A stretch of DNA of 64,000 bases. Origin: JAAZNF01 sp964561025. GTDB lineage: Bacteria; Myxococcota; B64-G9. Both the position numbers and the translations under genes were made by a program. The notes under the pieces are model-generated. The model saw only the letters and a list, made by a program, of their open reading frames with translations. It was not told the origin of the DNA and made no database searches. Shown here piece after piece: positions 24,488-32,383 of the stretch (positions within the stretch are counted from its first letter, which is position 1; every line of letters starts with the position of its first letter). Location: the NCBI GenBank assembly GCA_964561025.1, contig CAZLNM010000006.1, positions 1 to 64,000 on the forward strand. The letters run 5' to 3'.

Positions 24488-26530
24488 ATGGGAAGACTGA
24501 CTCATGGGTTGGCAAGTTGTGGGCTGGCGCTGTGGTGCGGGGCCTGTTCGACCGAGACCACCGGCCCCAACCGGACCCCGGTCGCCGAGGCCGGGCCGGA
24601 CCACGCGGTCAAGGTCGGCCAGACGCTGCTCCTCGACGGGAGCGAAAGCCGCGATCCGGACGGGGACGCGCTCTCGGGCGCCTGGCGCCTGCTGGTGGCG
24701 CCGGACGGCGCCCAGGCCGTGCCCGTCCCTGTGGGCGCCGACTCGCTTCGCGCCCAGCTCACCCCCGACCGGGCCGGGCTGTGGGTCGCGGGGCTGCGGG
24801 TGTGGGATCGGGCCGGCCTTTCGGCCGTGGACGCGCTGGTGATCCGGGTCGAGCCGCCGCAGGCCTGCCAGAAAGACGAGGACTGCGAGGACCTCGACTA
24901 CTGCAACGGGCTCGACACCTGCGACCCGCAGGGGATGTGCCGCCACTCGGGCAACCCGTGCCCCGCGAACACCATCTGCGACAGCCCCAAGAAGCGCTGC
25001 GTCGACTGCCTGCGCGACGAGCACTGCCCGCCGGCGGGCGTGGCCTGCCGGACGGCGCGCTGCGATAGCGAGGCCGGCCTGTGCCGAACAGCGAACGACG
25101 ACGGCGCCGCCTGCGACGACGGGGACTTCTGCAACGGCCAGGACAGTTGCCGTGACGGCGCCTGCTCGGTCCACGGCGACCCCCCCGAGTGCCCCTTCGG
25201 CTGCAACACGTCCGCCAACCGCTGCAACGAGTGCCAGGACAACGGCGCCTGCGACGATGGCAACGCCTGCACCGATGATCGCTGCGAGAACCAGGCCTGC
25301 ATCCACCCCTGTCTGGACTCCCGCTGCACCCACCTCGAGCCGCGGCCCGGCTCGGAGCCAGGCACCGCGAGCTTCGACATCGACACCTGCCCCGGCGCGG
25401 TGCCGCCCGGGAGCGTGCTGTGCCAGTCGAGCCGCAACCAGTCCGCGCTGCTCATCGACGAGAACCTCGACGAGGGCTTCGGCAAGTTCGATACCGTGAG
25501 CAGCGAGGTCACCCTGGAGAGCGCGGCCCAGAACCCGCGCCGGCCGGGGCAAAAGGGCGCCCGCATCTGCATGAACATGTCCGTGGTGTCCACCTCGCTC
25601 GACACCCGCGGGCTCGCCGATGTGCTGGTGGCCTTCTCGGCGGCCAACGAGTCGCTGGGGACGGATCAGATGTTCGTGCTCGACTACACCACCAACGGCA
25701 GCGACTGGGTGAGCCTGTTCATGTTCGGCGAGGGCAAGCCGCAGGCCTACCGGGACTTCTTCGTGTTTCTGCCCGCCGAAGCGGAGAACCAGGATGCCGT
25801 CACCATCAGCTTCTTTCTCCTGGGCAACAACATCGGCGCAAACGATTGTGCCCGGCTCGACGACGTGCGCGTGTTTGCGCTGCTGCCGGCGGCGCGCACG
25901 AACGATCTGCTCTTTGCAGACTTCGAGGACTCTGCCTGTACGCTTGGGAACTTCACCGTCACCGGAAACGCCGGCGACGTGACACCCATGCTGGAAAGCG
26001 GAAGCTGCCGGGTGCGCCTGAAGGAGAACCGCAACGGCGCGCTGGTGTCGCCGCTCATCGATACCAGCGCGGTACCGCGCGAGAACCTGCTGCGCCTGAG
26101 CTGGGATTGGAAGGCCGCCGGCGACGTGCGGGAGAACCGCTACTGGCTGGTCGAGTTCTCGGTCGACAACGGCGGGACCTGGCTGCCGCTGGCCGCCACC
26201 GGCCACGACGAGCCGCCGACGAACTACTCGCGCTTCTCGGTGCTGCTCCCGTGCGAGGCCTACGGCACGCAGTCGCTGCGCATCCGCTTCATCGCCCCGG
26301 ATACCGCCAGCTCGGGCGCGTCTGAGCTGGTCTACATCGACAACGTGCGGCTCGCCGAGATCGAGCCGGAGTGGGTGGACGCATTTTCTCCCATCGAGGA
26401 TCTGGGCGGCGGAGTGCTGGGCGGCCGCATCAGCTCGAGCCAGGGCGGCACGGCGCGGGTCGAGTGCCGCATCAACTGCGGTCCGTCCCTGCTGTGGACC
26501 TCCCGCGAGAACATCAGCATTCAGCAATAG
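24488..26530 (+). CDS. Large Cys-rich lipoprotein with PKD-like and discoidin/MAM-like regions
   Basis: A 680-residue exported protein. The N-terminus (GLASCGLALWCGACS) looks like a lipoprotein signal. Residues about 30-120 form a PKD/cadherin-like beta domain (PVAEAGPDHAVKVGQ, LLDGSESRDPDGD). Residues about 125-285 are Cys-rich repeats of a type common in myxobacterial surface proteins (CQKDEDCEDLDYCNG, CDDGDFCNGQDSC). The rest holds two similar beta-sandwich segments ending in RLDDVRVFAL and YIDNVRLAEI, typical of MAM or jelly-roll adhesive modules. No catalytic motif is seen. It may be a surface binding or adhesion protein. There is no strong ribosome binding site at 24488, so the start is less sure. 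Confidence 0.72.
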   Translation: MGRLTHGLASCGLALWCGACSTETTGPNRTPVAEAGPDHAVKVGQTLLLDGSESRDPDGDALSGAWRLLVAPDGAQAVPVPVGADSLRAQLTPDRAGLWVAGLRVWDRAGLSAVDALVIRVEPPQACQKDEDCEDLDYCNGLDTCDPQGMCRHSGNPCPANTICDSPKKRCVDCLRDEHCPPAGVACRTARCDSEAGLCRTANDDGAACDDGDFCNGQDSCRDGACSVHGDPPECPFGCNTSANRCNECQDNGACDDGNACTDDRCENQACIHPCLDSRCTHLEPRPGSEPGTASFDIDTCPGAVPPGSVLCQSSRNQSALLIDENLDEGFGKFDTVSSEVTLESAAQNPRRPGQKGARICMNMSVVSTSLDTRGLADVLVAFSAANESLGTDQMFVLDYTTNGSDWVSLFMFGEGKPQAYRDFFVFLPAEAENQDAVTISFFLLGNNIGANDCARLDDVRVFALLPAARTNDLLFADFEDSACTLGNFTVTGNAGDVTPMLESGSCRVRLKENRNGALVSPLIDTSAVPRENLLRLSWDWKAAGDVRENRYWLVEFSVDNGGTWLPLAATGHDEPPTNYSRFSVLLPCEAYGTQSLRIRFIAPDTASSGASELVYIDNVRLAEIEPEWVDAFSPIEDLGGGVLGGRISSSQGGTARVECRINCGPSLLWTSRENISIQQ

Positions 26531-26545
26531 CGGTGGTGCGAGGTG

Positions 26546-26899
26546 TCAGCCTTCAGACACCCAGGGGACCAGGTCGAGGCCGAAGACCAGCCCCAGACAG
26601 CCGGTGATCACGATCCCGAAACACAGCGCCGCCTGCAGCGGGGAGGGGCGCAGCCGCTGGAACAGCAGGCTGCCGCCCAGCAGGCCGCCGAGCGCCAGCA
26701 GCGGGCCTCCCACGCTCCAGGCCACCTCGGCCAGCCGCGCCGAGGCGCTGGCGCGGTGCAGCAGCGCGGCCAGCAGAAGGGCCAGCGTGGTTCCCGCCAC
26801 CAGGCCGCATATCCCGCCCACCCAGGCGAACGACGGGATCGCCGGCTCGCCGCTCTCGGCCGGTCCGGGCGGTGGCTGGTTTTGTGGTTCGGTGGTCAT
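26546..26899 (-). CDS. Small integral membrane protein, last gene of the lipid A operon
   Basis: About 117 residues from an ATG at 26899, preceded by GGGGAG. It has a Pro/Glu/Gln-rich cytoplasmic N-terminus and three to four hydrophobic helices (for example WVGGICGLVAGTTLALLLAA and AALCFGIVITGCLGLVFG). Its start overlaps the stop of the GT39 gene by four bases. I do not recognise the family; the DUF4190-like small membrane proteins are one possibility. A role in envelope biogenesis is suggested only by its neighbours. Confidence 0.65.
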   Translation of the reverse strand: MTTEPQNQPPPGPAESGEPAIPSFAWVGGICGLVAGTTLALLLAALLHRASASARLAEVAWSVGGPLLALGGLLGGSLLFQRLRPSPLQAALCFGIVITGCLGLVFGLDLVPWVSEG

Positions 26900-28380
26900 G
26901 GTGGTGGCTCCCCTTGCGGAGGAATTCCCAGGCACGCCCAGAAACGGTACTGCCGGGCCCGCCAGGGCGCCTCGGGGCCGTCCTTGAGGAGGAGAAAGCG
27001 CTCCGCGGCCCCTTGGCAGATGGCGGGCGGCCGCAAGGCGTCCGAGGCGGGTTGCAGCACCAGCAAGCGGGGGGGGCGGGTGCGCGGCGGCAGCTCCTCC
27101 TCCCAGAGGTCGTACTGAGAACGCCGGCCCGGCGCGGGCAGGTAGTGGACGCTGTGCCCGGTGTAGTAGGAGAGCGCGCTGGTGGTGGCATACCCTTCGG
27201 CCGCCAGCGCGGCGCCCAGGGCGTCGGCGTCATCCGCGGCCTCTCGCGCCAGCTCCCACCAGCCCCGCAGGCGCGCCGTGGCGTCGCGTTCCAGAGAGAT
27301 GGGGAGAAAAGGCACCAGCGCCTGGAGGTGGATGAGCACCGAGAAGACCCCGGCGATCCCCACGGCCAAGGCGGTCCACAGGCCGCGCCGGTGCACAAAC
27401 CACCGGCCGCCGGAGATCATCCACGGCAGCGCCGGCAAGGCCGCCGTCCAGGCCGCCGCCGGCCAGTTGGCCTCGACCTTGTGGAACAGCGATAGCCCGG
27501 CGCACAGCAGCGCGAGCGGCGCCGCCAGGCACCAGCACAGGAAGATCTGCGGCCGGGTGGCGACGCGCCGGGAGAAGCCGACGGCCAGAAACATGGCCAG
27601 GGCCACCGCCGCCACCGGGCCCAGCACGCCCAGTTGCCCGCCGACGAACTGCGCGAGGTGCAGGGGCGCGAAGGAAGCGTCGGCGAAGGCGTGGTGGGCC
27701 TGGAAGGCCAGCGAGCCGCCCCGGTGCATGGCGTTCCAGGCCAGGTGCGGGACGAGCAGCCCCAGCGCCACGGCGCCCGCCAGGGCGCTGTGGGGTGAGA
27801 GCAGCGCCTCGCGGCCGGTGCGCGACGCCGCGGCGTACAAGAGCAGGCCCAGCACCGCGAGAAAACCGGTGTTCTTCGAGAGCACGCACAACGCGAGCGA
27901 TAGGCCCAGCCCCACCCACGCCGAGCGCCGGTCGGCGCGAAGCCGCAGGGCGAAGAACAGGGTCCACGACCAGCCAAAGGCCAGGGCGGTTTCCGGGGTG
28001 CTGATCAGGGAGCCCACCGACAGGATCGGCGTCGCGCTTCCCAGGACGGCGATCCACAGGGCCTGGCGCGGGCTGGCGGAGAGCGCCAGCGCGTTCTGGA
28101 ACAGGAGCCAGGAGGTCGCCGCGCCCAGCAGGATGGCCGGCAGGCGCACCGCGAGCTCGGATTCTCCCATGAACCAGCAGGACAGGTGGATGAGCCAGGC
28201 CAGGAGCGGCGGGTGGTCGAAGTAGCCCCAGGCCGGCTGGCGCGACCAGGCCAGGTAGTAGGCCTCGTCCGGAGAAAGCTCGAGCCGGCCCGCCAGGAAC
28301 AGGCGCAGGCCGCTCAGCAACACCAGGAAGATCCCCAGCGCGAGCGCGGAGTTTCGTTCCTCTCGGTTCGCGAAGATCAT
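26896..28380 (-). CDS. GT39/ArnT-like integral membrane glycosyltransferase
   Basis: A 494-residue polytopic enzyme of the dolichyl/undecaprenyl-phosphate-sugar-dependent superfamily (PMT_2, GT39/GT83). The first luminal loop has the acidic motif LSPDEAYYLAWS and YFDHPPLLAWLI, which in ArnT and PMT enzymes binds the polyprenyl-phosphate sugar and metal. About ten hydrophobic helices follow, then a C-terminal periplasmic region (about 360-494). It overlaps lpxB by four bases upstream and the small membrane protein downstream. The context suggests it adds a sugar to lipid A or another envelope lipid, as ArnT does; the sugar cannot be read from the sequence. Confidence 0.88.
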   Translation of the reverse strand: MIFANREERNSALALGIFLVLLSGLRLFLAGRLELSPDEAYYLAWSRQPAWGYFDHPPLLAWLIHLSCWFMGESELAVRLPAILLGAATSWLLFQNALALSASPRQALWIAVLGSATPILSVGSLISTPETALAFGWSWTLFFALRLRADRRSAWVGLGLSLALCVLSKNTGFLAVLGLLLYAAASRTGREALLSPHSALAGAVALGLLVPHLAWNAMHRGGSLAFQAHHAFADASFAPLHLAQFVGGQLGVLGPVAAVALAMFLAVGFSRRVATRPQIFLCWCLAAPLALLCAGLSLFHKVEANWPAAAWTAALPALPWMISGGRWFVHRRGLWTALAVGIAGVFSVLIHLQALVPFLPISLERDATARLRGWWELAREAADDADALGAALAAEGYATTSALSYYTGHSVHYLPAPGRRSQYDLWEEELPPRTRPPRLLVLQPASDALRPPAICQGAAERFLLLKDGPEAPWRARQYRFWACLGIPPQGEPPP

Positions 28381-29513
28381 GTCACCTCACTCGCTCCGCC
28401 GGACGATGCGGCACCCGCCAGAACGGACTTGACGATCTCGGCGACCCGTGGCGCGGGCAGCCGCGCTCCCAGCTGGACGCGGACGTCCCGGTAGCCGTCC
28501 AGCACCGCCGCGCGCGCCGGGCCATCCTCGAGCAAGCGCTCAGCGGCCGCCGCCACCGCCTCGGGACGGGCGCTCCCCTGGAGGAGTTCAGGCACCACCG
28601 GGTGGCCGGCCAGGATGTTCACGATGCACACGTGGCGCAGCCGAAAGATCGGCCGCACCAGCGCGTAGGTCGTCCATGACACCCGGTACAACACCACCGC
28701 CGGGACCTCGAGCAGGGCGGCCTCCAGGGTCGCGGTTCCCGAGGCGCACAGCGCGAGCCGGGCGCCCCGTAGCGCCTCCTGTCCTCCGGCCGCGGGCTCG
28801 GCGTGAACACCCGCGGAGCGCAGCCGCTCTTGCATCTTTGCGCCATCCATCCCCGGCGCCACCGCCAGCACGAACCGCAGGGTAGGGCGCCGATCCTGAA
28901 GTTGCCGGGCCGCGTTGGCGATCACGGGCAGCAGCCGCTCGACCTCGCGCGGCCGGCTCCCCGGCAGCAGGGCGACCCGCGGCGGTTCGGTCGGCGGGAC
29001 CGGCTCCAGGCGGGCCAGTGGGTGCCCCACGTATTCCGTGTTCACTCCGTGGCGCCGGAAGAATTCTTCCTCGAATGGGAAGATCACGCACAGGCGCGCA
29101 ACCAGGCGCCTGAGCTGCCGCACCCGGGAGCGGCGCCAGGCCCAGGCCTGCGGCGCGATGTAGTAGACCACGGGAACCTTGAGGTGGCGCAAGCGCCGGG
29201 CCAGGCGCAGGTTGAAATCGGGAAGATCCAGGAGCAGCGCCGCGTCCGGGCGGGTTCGTTCGGCCTCCGCGCGCACGGCCCGAAACACCCGGCGGATGGC
29301 CGGGAGCCGCCGCAGCGCCTCGCTCACCCCCACCACGTTGAGGGCCTGCGCGTCCGCCACTCGGCGCAAGCCGGCGCGGGAAAGGCGCTCACCGCCGAGG
29401 CCGAAGCACTCCACATCCGGCACCTCGCGCCGGAGCACCTCCAGCACTGCGGCGCCGTGGCTGTCGGCCGAGGCCTCGCCGGCCACCAGCAGCAGTCGGG
29501 GCGGGCGGCTCAC
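28377..29513 (-). CDS. lpxB: Lipid-A-disaccharide synthase
   Basis: A 378-residue GT19 enzyme that joins UDP-2,3-diacylglucosamine and lipid X into the lipid A disaccharide. The GTG at 29513 is the start: it overlaps the upstream stop (GTGA at 29510-29513) and has a GAGGGGGAG site before it. Signatures include LLLVAGEASADSHGA at the N-terminus, FGLGGERL, LLDLPDFNLRLARRL, VVYYIAPQAWAWRRSRV and the C-terminal LALCASGTATLEAALLEVP donor-binding motif. The usual length is about 380. It lies between a Gfo/Idh/MocA oxidoreductase and a GT39-type transferase, all overlapping. It shows that this organism makes lipid A. Confidence 0.96.
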   Translation of the reverse strand: MSRPPRLLLVAGEASADSHGAAVLEVLRREVPDVECFGLGGERLSRAGLRRVADAQALNVVGVSEALRRLPAIRRVFRAVRAEAERTRPDAALLLDLPDFNLRLARRLRHLKVPVVYYIAPQAWAWRRSRVRQLRRLVARLCVIFPFEEEFFRRHGVNTEYVGHPLARLEPVPPTEPPRVALLPGSRPREVERLLPVIANAARQLQDRRPTLRFVLAVAPGMDGAKMQERLRSAGVHAEPAAGGQEALRGARLALCASGTATLEAALLEVPAVVLYRVSWTTYALVRPIFRLRHVCIVNILAGHPVVPELLQGSARPEAVAAAAERLLEDGPARAAVLDGYRDVRVQLGARLPAPRVAEIVKSVLAGAASSGGASEVT

Positions 29514-30430
29514 CGGCTCCCCCTCGCGGCGCGCCGGACTTGGTCGGCCAACCGCACCGCGCGCAGGCCCGCCTCGCCGTCCACCGGGACCGGCCCGCGG
29601 CCGGCCAGCGCCTCCAGGAAGGCGCGGTCCTGAGCGAGCAGGGCATCCTCTCCCACGGCCGCGGAGAAGGCGGTCTGGCCGTCGGCCGCCCCGTGGACGA
29701 TCCGGACCGAACGGGAGAGCAGGTCCGCCTCTCCCAGCGCTCCCTCGGCGAAGGCCTGGATCGTCCGGGCCGGCGCGGCGGCGAGCCGGGTGGCGCAGAA
29801 CTCGGCGACGAGCCCATGTTCGAAAATGAGGCGCGCCGAGGCCGCGTCGGCGAGGGCCGGTGGCGGCGGCCAGGCCTGGGCCTCGATGGATGCGGCCGGG
29901 CCGGTGGCGAGCAGCAGCGCCAGATCGAGATCGTGGATCATGAGGTCGAGCAAAACGTCCACGTCGGTGCCGCGCCCGGTGTACACGCTGCGCCGCTCGA
30001 AACGGAGGTAGCGCGGGCGGGGGATAAACTTCCGTAAGGCCCCGAAGGCCGGGTTGAAGCGCTCGACGTGACCCACCTGGAGCAGGCAGCCGTGCTGCCG
30101 CGCCAGGGAGCACAGCTCGTGCGCTGATTCAGGCTCCGGCGCCAGGGGCTTCTCCACCAGCAGGTGAACGCCGGCGCGAAGCAGCCCGGAGGCCACGGCG
30201 TGGTGCTCCGAGGCCGGGACGGTGACCACCGCGGCGGATACCGTGCCCGGCAGGCCGTCGCAGCTTGCGCTGGCCTCGCCTTTCACCTCGGCCGCCAGCG
30301 CACGGGCGCGCGCGAGGTCGCGGTCGACGACGCGGGCGACCTTCACGCCGGGCAAGCCGGCCAGGAGGCGGGCGTGCTTTGCGCCCATGGCGCCGGCGCC
30401 GACGATGGCGAAGGAAAGGAGCGCAGCCAT
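29510..30430 (-). CDS. Gfo/Idh/MocA-family NAD(P)-dependent oxidoreductase
   Basis: About 306 residues. The ATG at 30430 starts right before the Rossmann motif (FAIVGAGAMGAKHARLL). The catalytic-type EKP motif is seen in HLLVEKPLAPEPE, and the C-terminal domain begins with GHVERFNPAF and LDLMIHDLDLAL, where the HD pair is the usual active-site region. Members of this family are common beside lpxB in deltaproteobacteria. GnnA, which oxidises UDP-GlcNAc for amide-linked lipid A, belongs to the same superfamily, but the GnnB aminotransferase partner is not here. The substrate is therefore probably a nucleotide sugar, unproven. It is first of four tightly overlapping genes. Confidence 0.87.
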   Translation of the reverse strand: MAALLSFAIVGAGAMGAKHARLLAGLPGVKVARVVDRDLARARALAAEVKGEASASCDGLPGTVSAAVVTVPASEHHAVASGLLRAGVHLLVEKPLAPEPESAHELCSLARQHGCLLQVGHVERFNPAFGALRKFIPRPRYLRFERRSVYTGRGTDVDVLLDLMIHDLDLALLLATGPAASIEAQAWPPPPALADAASARLIFEHGLVAEFCATRLAAAPARTIQAFAEGALGEADLLSRSVRIVHGAADGQTAFSAAVGEDALLAQDRAFLEALAGRGPVPVDGEAGLRAVRLADQVRRAARGSR

Positions 30431-30555
30431 GCCTCTCCCGGGTGCGGCCGTCGGCCGCAAACCAGAACCCGATCCGACGGCTACACTATCGCGGTCTGCG
30501 GTCGCGACTCAAATTCTGGTTTTTCTGTGGGAACAAGCCGGTTCCTCCGTTGGAC

Positions 30556-31317
30556 CTACAGCAGACCGGGCAGGATGGCGCGCCGCTCGGGCGGGTAGTC
30601 CGGGAAGGTCGTGCGGTACCAGCGGTGGTGGGCGAGCGCGCGGGGAACCAGGTTGCAGGCGGTCCAGGCGAAGAACACCCAGGCGGCGGGCGAGGCCGAG
30701 GCCAGCGCGAAGCCGAGCCATTCCACCAGCTCTCCCAGGTAGTTGGGTGAGGACACCCAGCGGTACAACCCACCATGGGGAATGCGGTAGCCGCTCTCGC
30801 CCGGTCCGCGCAGGCGCCGCAACACCGCGTCGCTGTGCTGGTTGATGGCGAAACCCGCGGCGAAGATCAGCGCGCCGGCGATGAAATTCGGGCTCGTCAG
30901 CCAGGTGTCGGGCAGGATCGGGCCGAAGGCGAACAGGTAGCGGCCGTTGAGGTAGCCGTTGAACAGGTTGAAGACGAAGCCGAAGGCGGCGATGGCGAGC
31001 GGCATGGGTTTGCTGGCCGGAGAGAGGCGGAACGGGAAGATGAAGGTCCGGTTGAGGTAGTGCACCAGCCACAAGGAGAGCAGCACCACGGCCGGCAGGT
31101 TGCCGTGCCGATCGCCCAGGATGAACAACGCGACCATCAGGGCCGGGGAGGGGATCTCCATGAGCACCCAGCCGAAGCGCGCCGGCAGGAGCGGCCCCCA
31201 ATTCTTCCGAAGGTGGCGGCCGTAGGGTGCGGTGATGAACAGCAGGGAAAAAAAGATGATCCCCCCGCTGCAAAGAAACCCCCACAGGATGAAATCGAAG
31301 ATCTGGCGTTCGCTCAT
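30556..31317 (-). CDS. Steroid 5-alpha-reductase family (SRD5A-like) membrane enzyme
   Basis: A 253-residue polytopic membrane protein, close to the 254-259 residues of human SRD5A1/2. The ATG at 31317 follows AAGGACGAG. It matches the family over its whole length as I recall it: APYGRH near residue 31, EIPSPALM near residue 55, HYLNRTFIFPFR (about 85-97), FNGYLNGRYL, FAINQHSDAVLRRLR, the NADPH-site segment PHGGLYRWVSSPNYLGE with the conserved Asn and Glu, WLGFALAS, and ALAHHRWYRTTFPDYP near the C-terminus. Such enzymes reduce the delta4 double bond of 3-oxo-steroids using NADPH; other members act on polyprenols or enoyl lipids. It is 10 bp downstream of a 3-beta-HSD-like gene, which supports a steroid or sterol-like substrate. 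Confidence 0.9.
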   Translation of the reverse strand: MSERQIFDFILWGFLCSGGIIFFSLLFITAPYGRHLRKNWGPLLPARFGWVLMEIPSPALMVALFILGDRHGNLPAVVLLSLWLVHYLNRTFIFPFRLSPASKPMPLAIAAFGFVFNLFNGYLNGRYLFAFGPILPDTWLTSPNFIAGALIFAAGFAINQHSDAVLRRLRGPGESGYRIPHGGLYRWVSSPNYLGELVEWLGFALASASPAAWVFFAWTACNLVPRALAHHRWYRTTFPDYPPERRAILPGLL

Positions 31318-31327
31318 GGCTCGTCCT

Positions 31328-32305
31328 TCAGCATCCCTGCTCGCGGAACCAGGCCACCGTGTCGCGGATGGTCTCCGCAAGCGGCCGGGCAGAGTAGCCC
31401 AGCTCGCGCTCGGCCTTTTTGCCGCTGATGCGCCGGTTGCTGTGGCGCAGCACGTCCAGGGATTCGAGGGTGTAGATGGGGCGCCGCTTTCGCAGCCGGC
31501 ACCAGGCGGTGACGAAGGGCGCGCCGACGCCGGCCAGCCACAGGGGCGCCGCGCGCCGCGGCACCTTCACCCCGCCGAATTCGGCGACCCAGCGGGCCAG
31601 CTCCGCGAATGGCGCCCAGCGACCGGGCAGCAGGTAGCGCTCTCCGCGCCGGCCCTTCTCCTCGGCGGCTATAGCTCCGGCCACCACGTCGCGCACGTCC
31701 ACCCAGTCGAAGCCGCCGTCCACCAGCATGGGGAACTTGCCGCGCAGCAGGCCCAGGATGGCCTCGCCCATGGGAGAGGGCTTGAAGTCCAGCGGTCCGA
31801 TCACCGAGGTGGGATTGACGATCACCGCGTCCAGCCCCTGCCGCACGCCGGCCATCACCTCGGCCTCGCCGGCCACCTTGGAGCAGTCGTAGGGCAGGCC
31901 CTCGCCGGGCGCGACGCACTCGCGCGCCTCGTCGAGGATTTCGTCGCGCGGCTCCTGGCGGAAGGCGTGGATGGAAGAGAAGTGCACCAGGCGTCGCACC
32001 TTGTTTCTCAAGCAGGCGGCGACCACGTTACGGGTGCCTTCGCGGTTGATGCGGTCGATCATCCCGCCCAGGTTGCCGGACACCCAGATCTTGGCCGCCA
32101 GGTGGTACACCACCTCGGCGCCCTCGAGGGCGCGTTCGATGGATGCCGGTTCGAGCACGTCGGCCCGGACCACCTCCAGAGCGAGGCCGTCCACCGCCCG
32201 GGTGTCGGAGTGGACGATGGCGCGGACCTTCCGGCCGCGCGCAAGCAACGCCCGCACCAGGTTGCCGCCCACGTGTCCCGAGGCGCCAGTCACCGCGACC
32301 GACAT
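31328..32305 (-). CDS. 3-beta-HSD-like / extended SDR NAD(P)-dependent dehydrogenase
   Basis: A 325-residue extended short-chain dehydrogenase/epimerase. AAAGGAGA precedes the ATG at 32305. The N-terminal Rossmann motif is VAVTGASGHVGGNLV; catalytic residues are the Ser of HFSSIHA and the Y-x3-K of LPYDCSKVAGEAEV. It has features of the 3-beta-hydroxysteroid dehydrogenase/isomerase branch, which includes ERG26-type sterol C3 dehydrogenases and bacterial SdmB, but also of sugar epimerases and the hopanoid-associated HpnA. Its stop is 10 bp from the 5-alpha-reductase-like start, so they form one transcript. The pairing (3-hydroxy to 3-oxo, then delta4 reduction) is chemically sensible for a steroid. 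The substrate is inferred from context. Confidence 0.82.
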   Translation of the reverse strand: MSVAVTGASGHVGGNLVRALLARGRKVRAIVHSDTRAVDGLALEVVRADVLEPASIERALEGAEVVYHLAAKIWVSGNLGGMIDRINREGTRNVVAACLRNKVRRLVHFSSIHAFRQEPRDEILDEARECVAPGEGLPYDCSKVAGEAEVMAGVRQGLDAVIVNPTSVIGPLDFKPSPMGEAILGLLRGKFPMLVDGGFDWVDVRDVVAGAIAAEEKGRRGERYLLPGRWAPFAELARWVAEFGGVKVPRRAAPLWLAGVGAPFVTAWCRLRKRRPIYTLESLDVLRHSNRRISGKKAERELGYSARPLAETIRDTVAWFREQGC

Positions 32306-32383
32306 GGGATCTCCTTTCGCCGCCGACGCGCCTTGGTAGGGCAATCCGGCGGGGCTGTCAAGTGAGGCCTGGGCAGGCGCCGT

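Noticed and set aside
22376..26527. A very long open frame on the minus strand (1383 codons)
   Set aside because: It runs opposite to the S46 peptidase and the lipoprotein, has the composition expected of high-GC antisense frames and shows no domain. The plus-strand genes have clear catalytic motifs and start sites.
21584..32305. A complete sterol biosynthesis cluster
   Set aside because: No squalene epoxidase, oxidosqualene cyclase, P450 or Rieske demethylase is present, so only sterol or steroid modification can be suggested.
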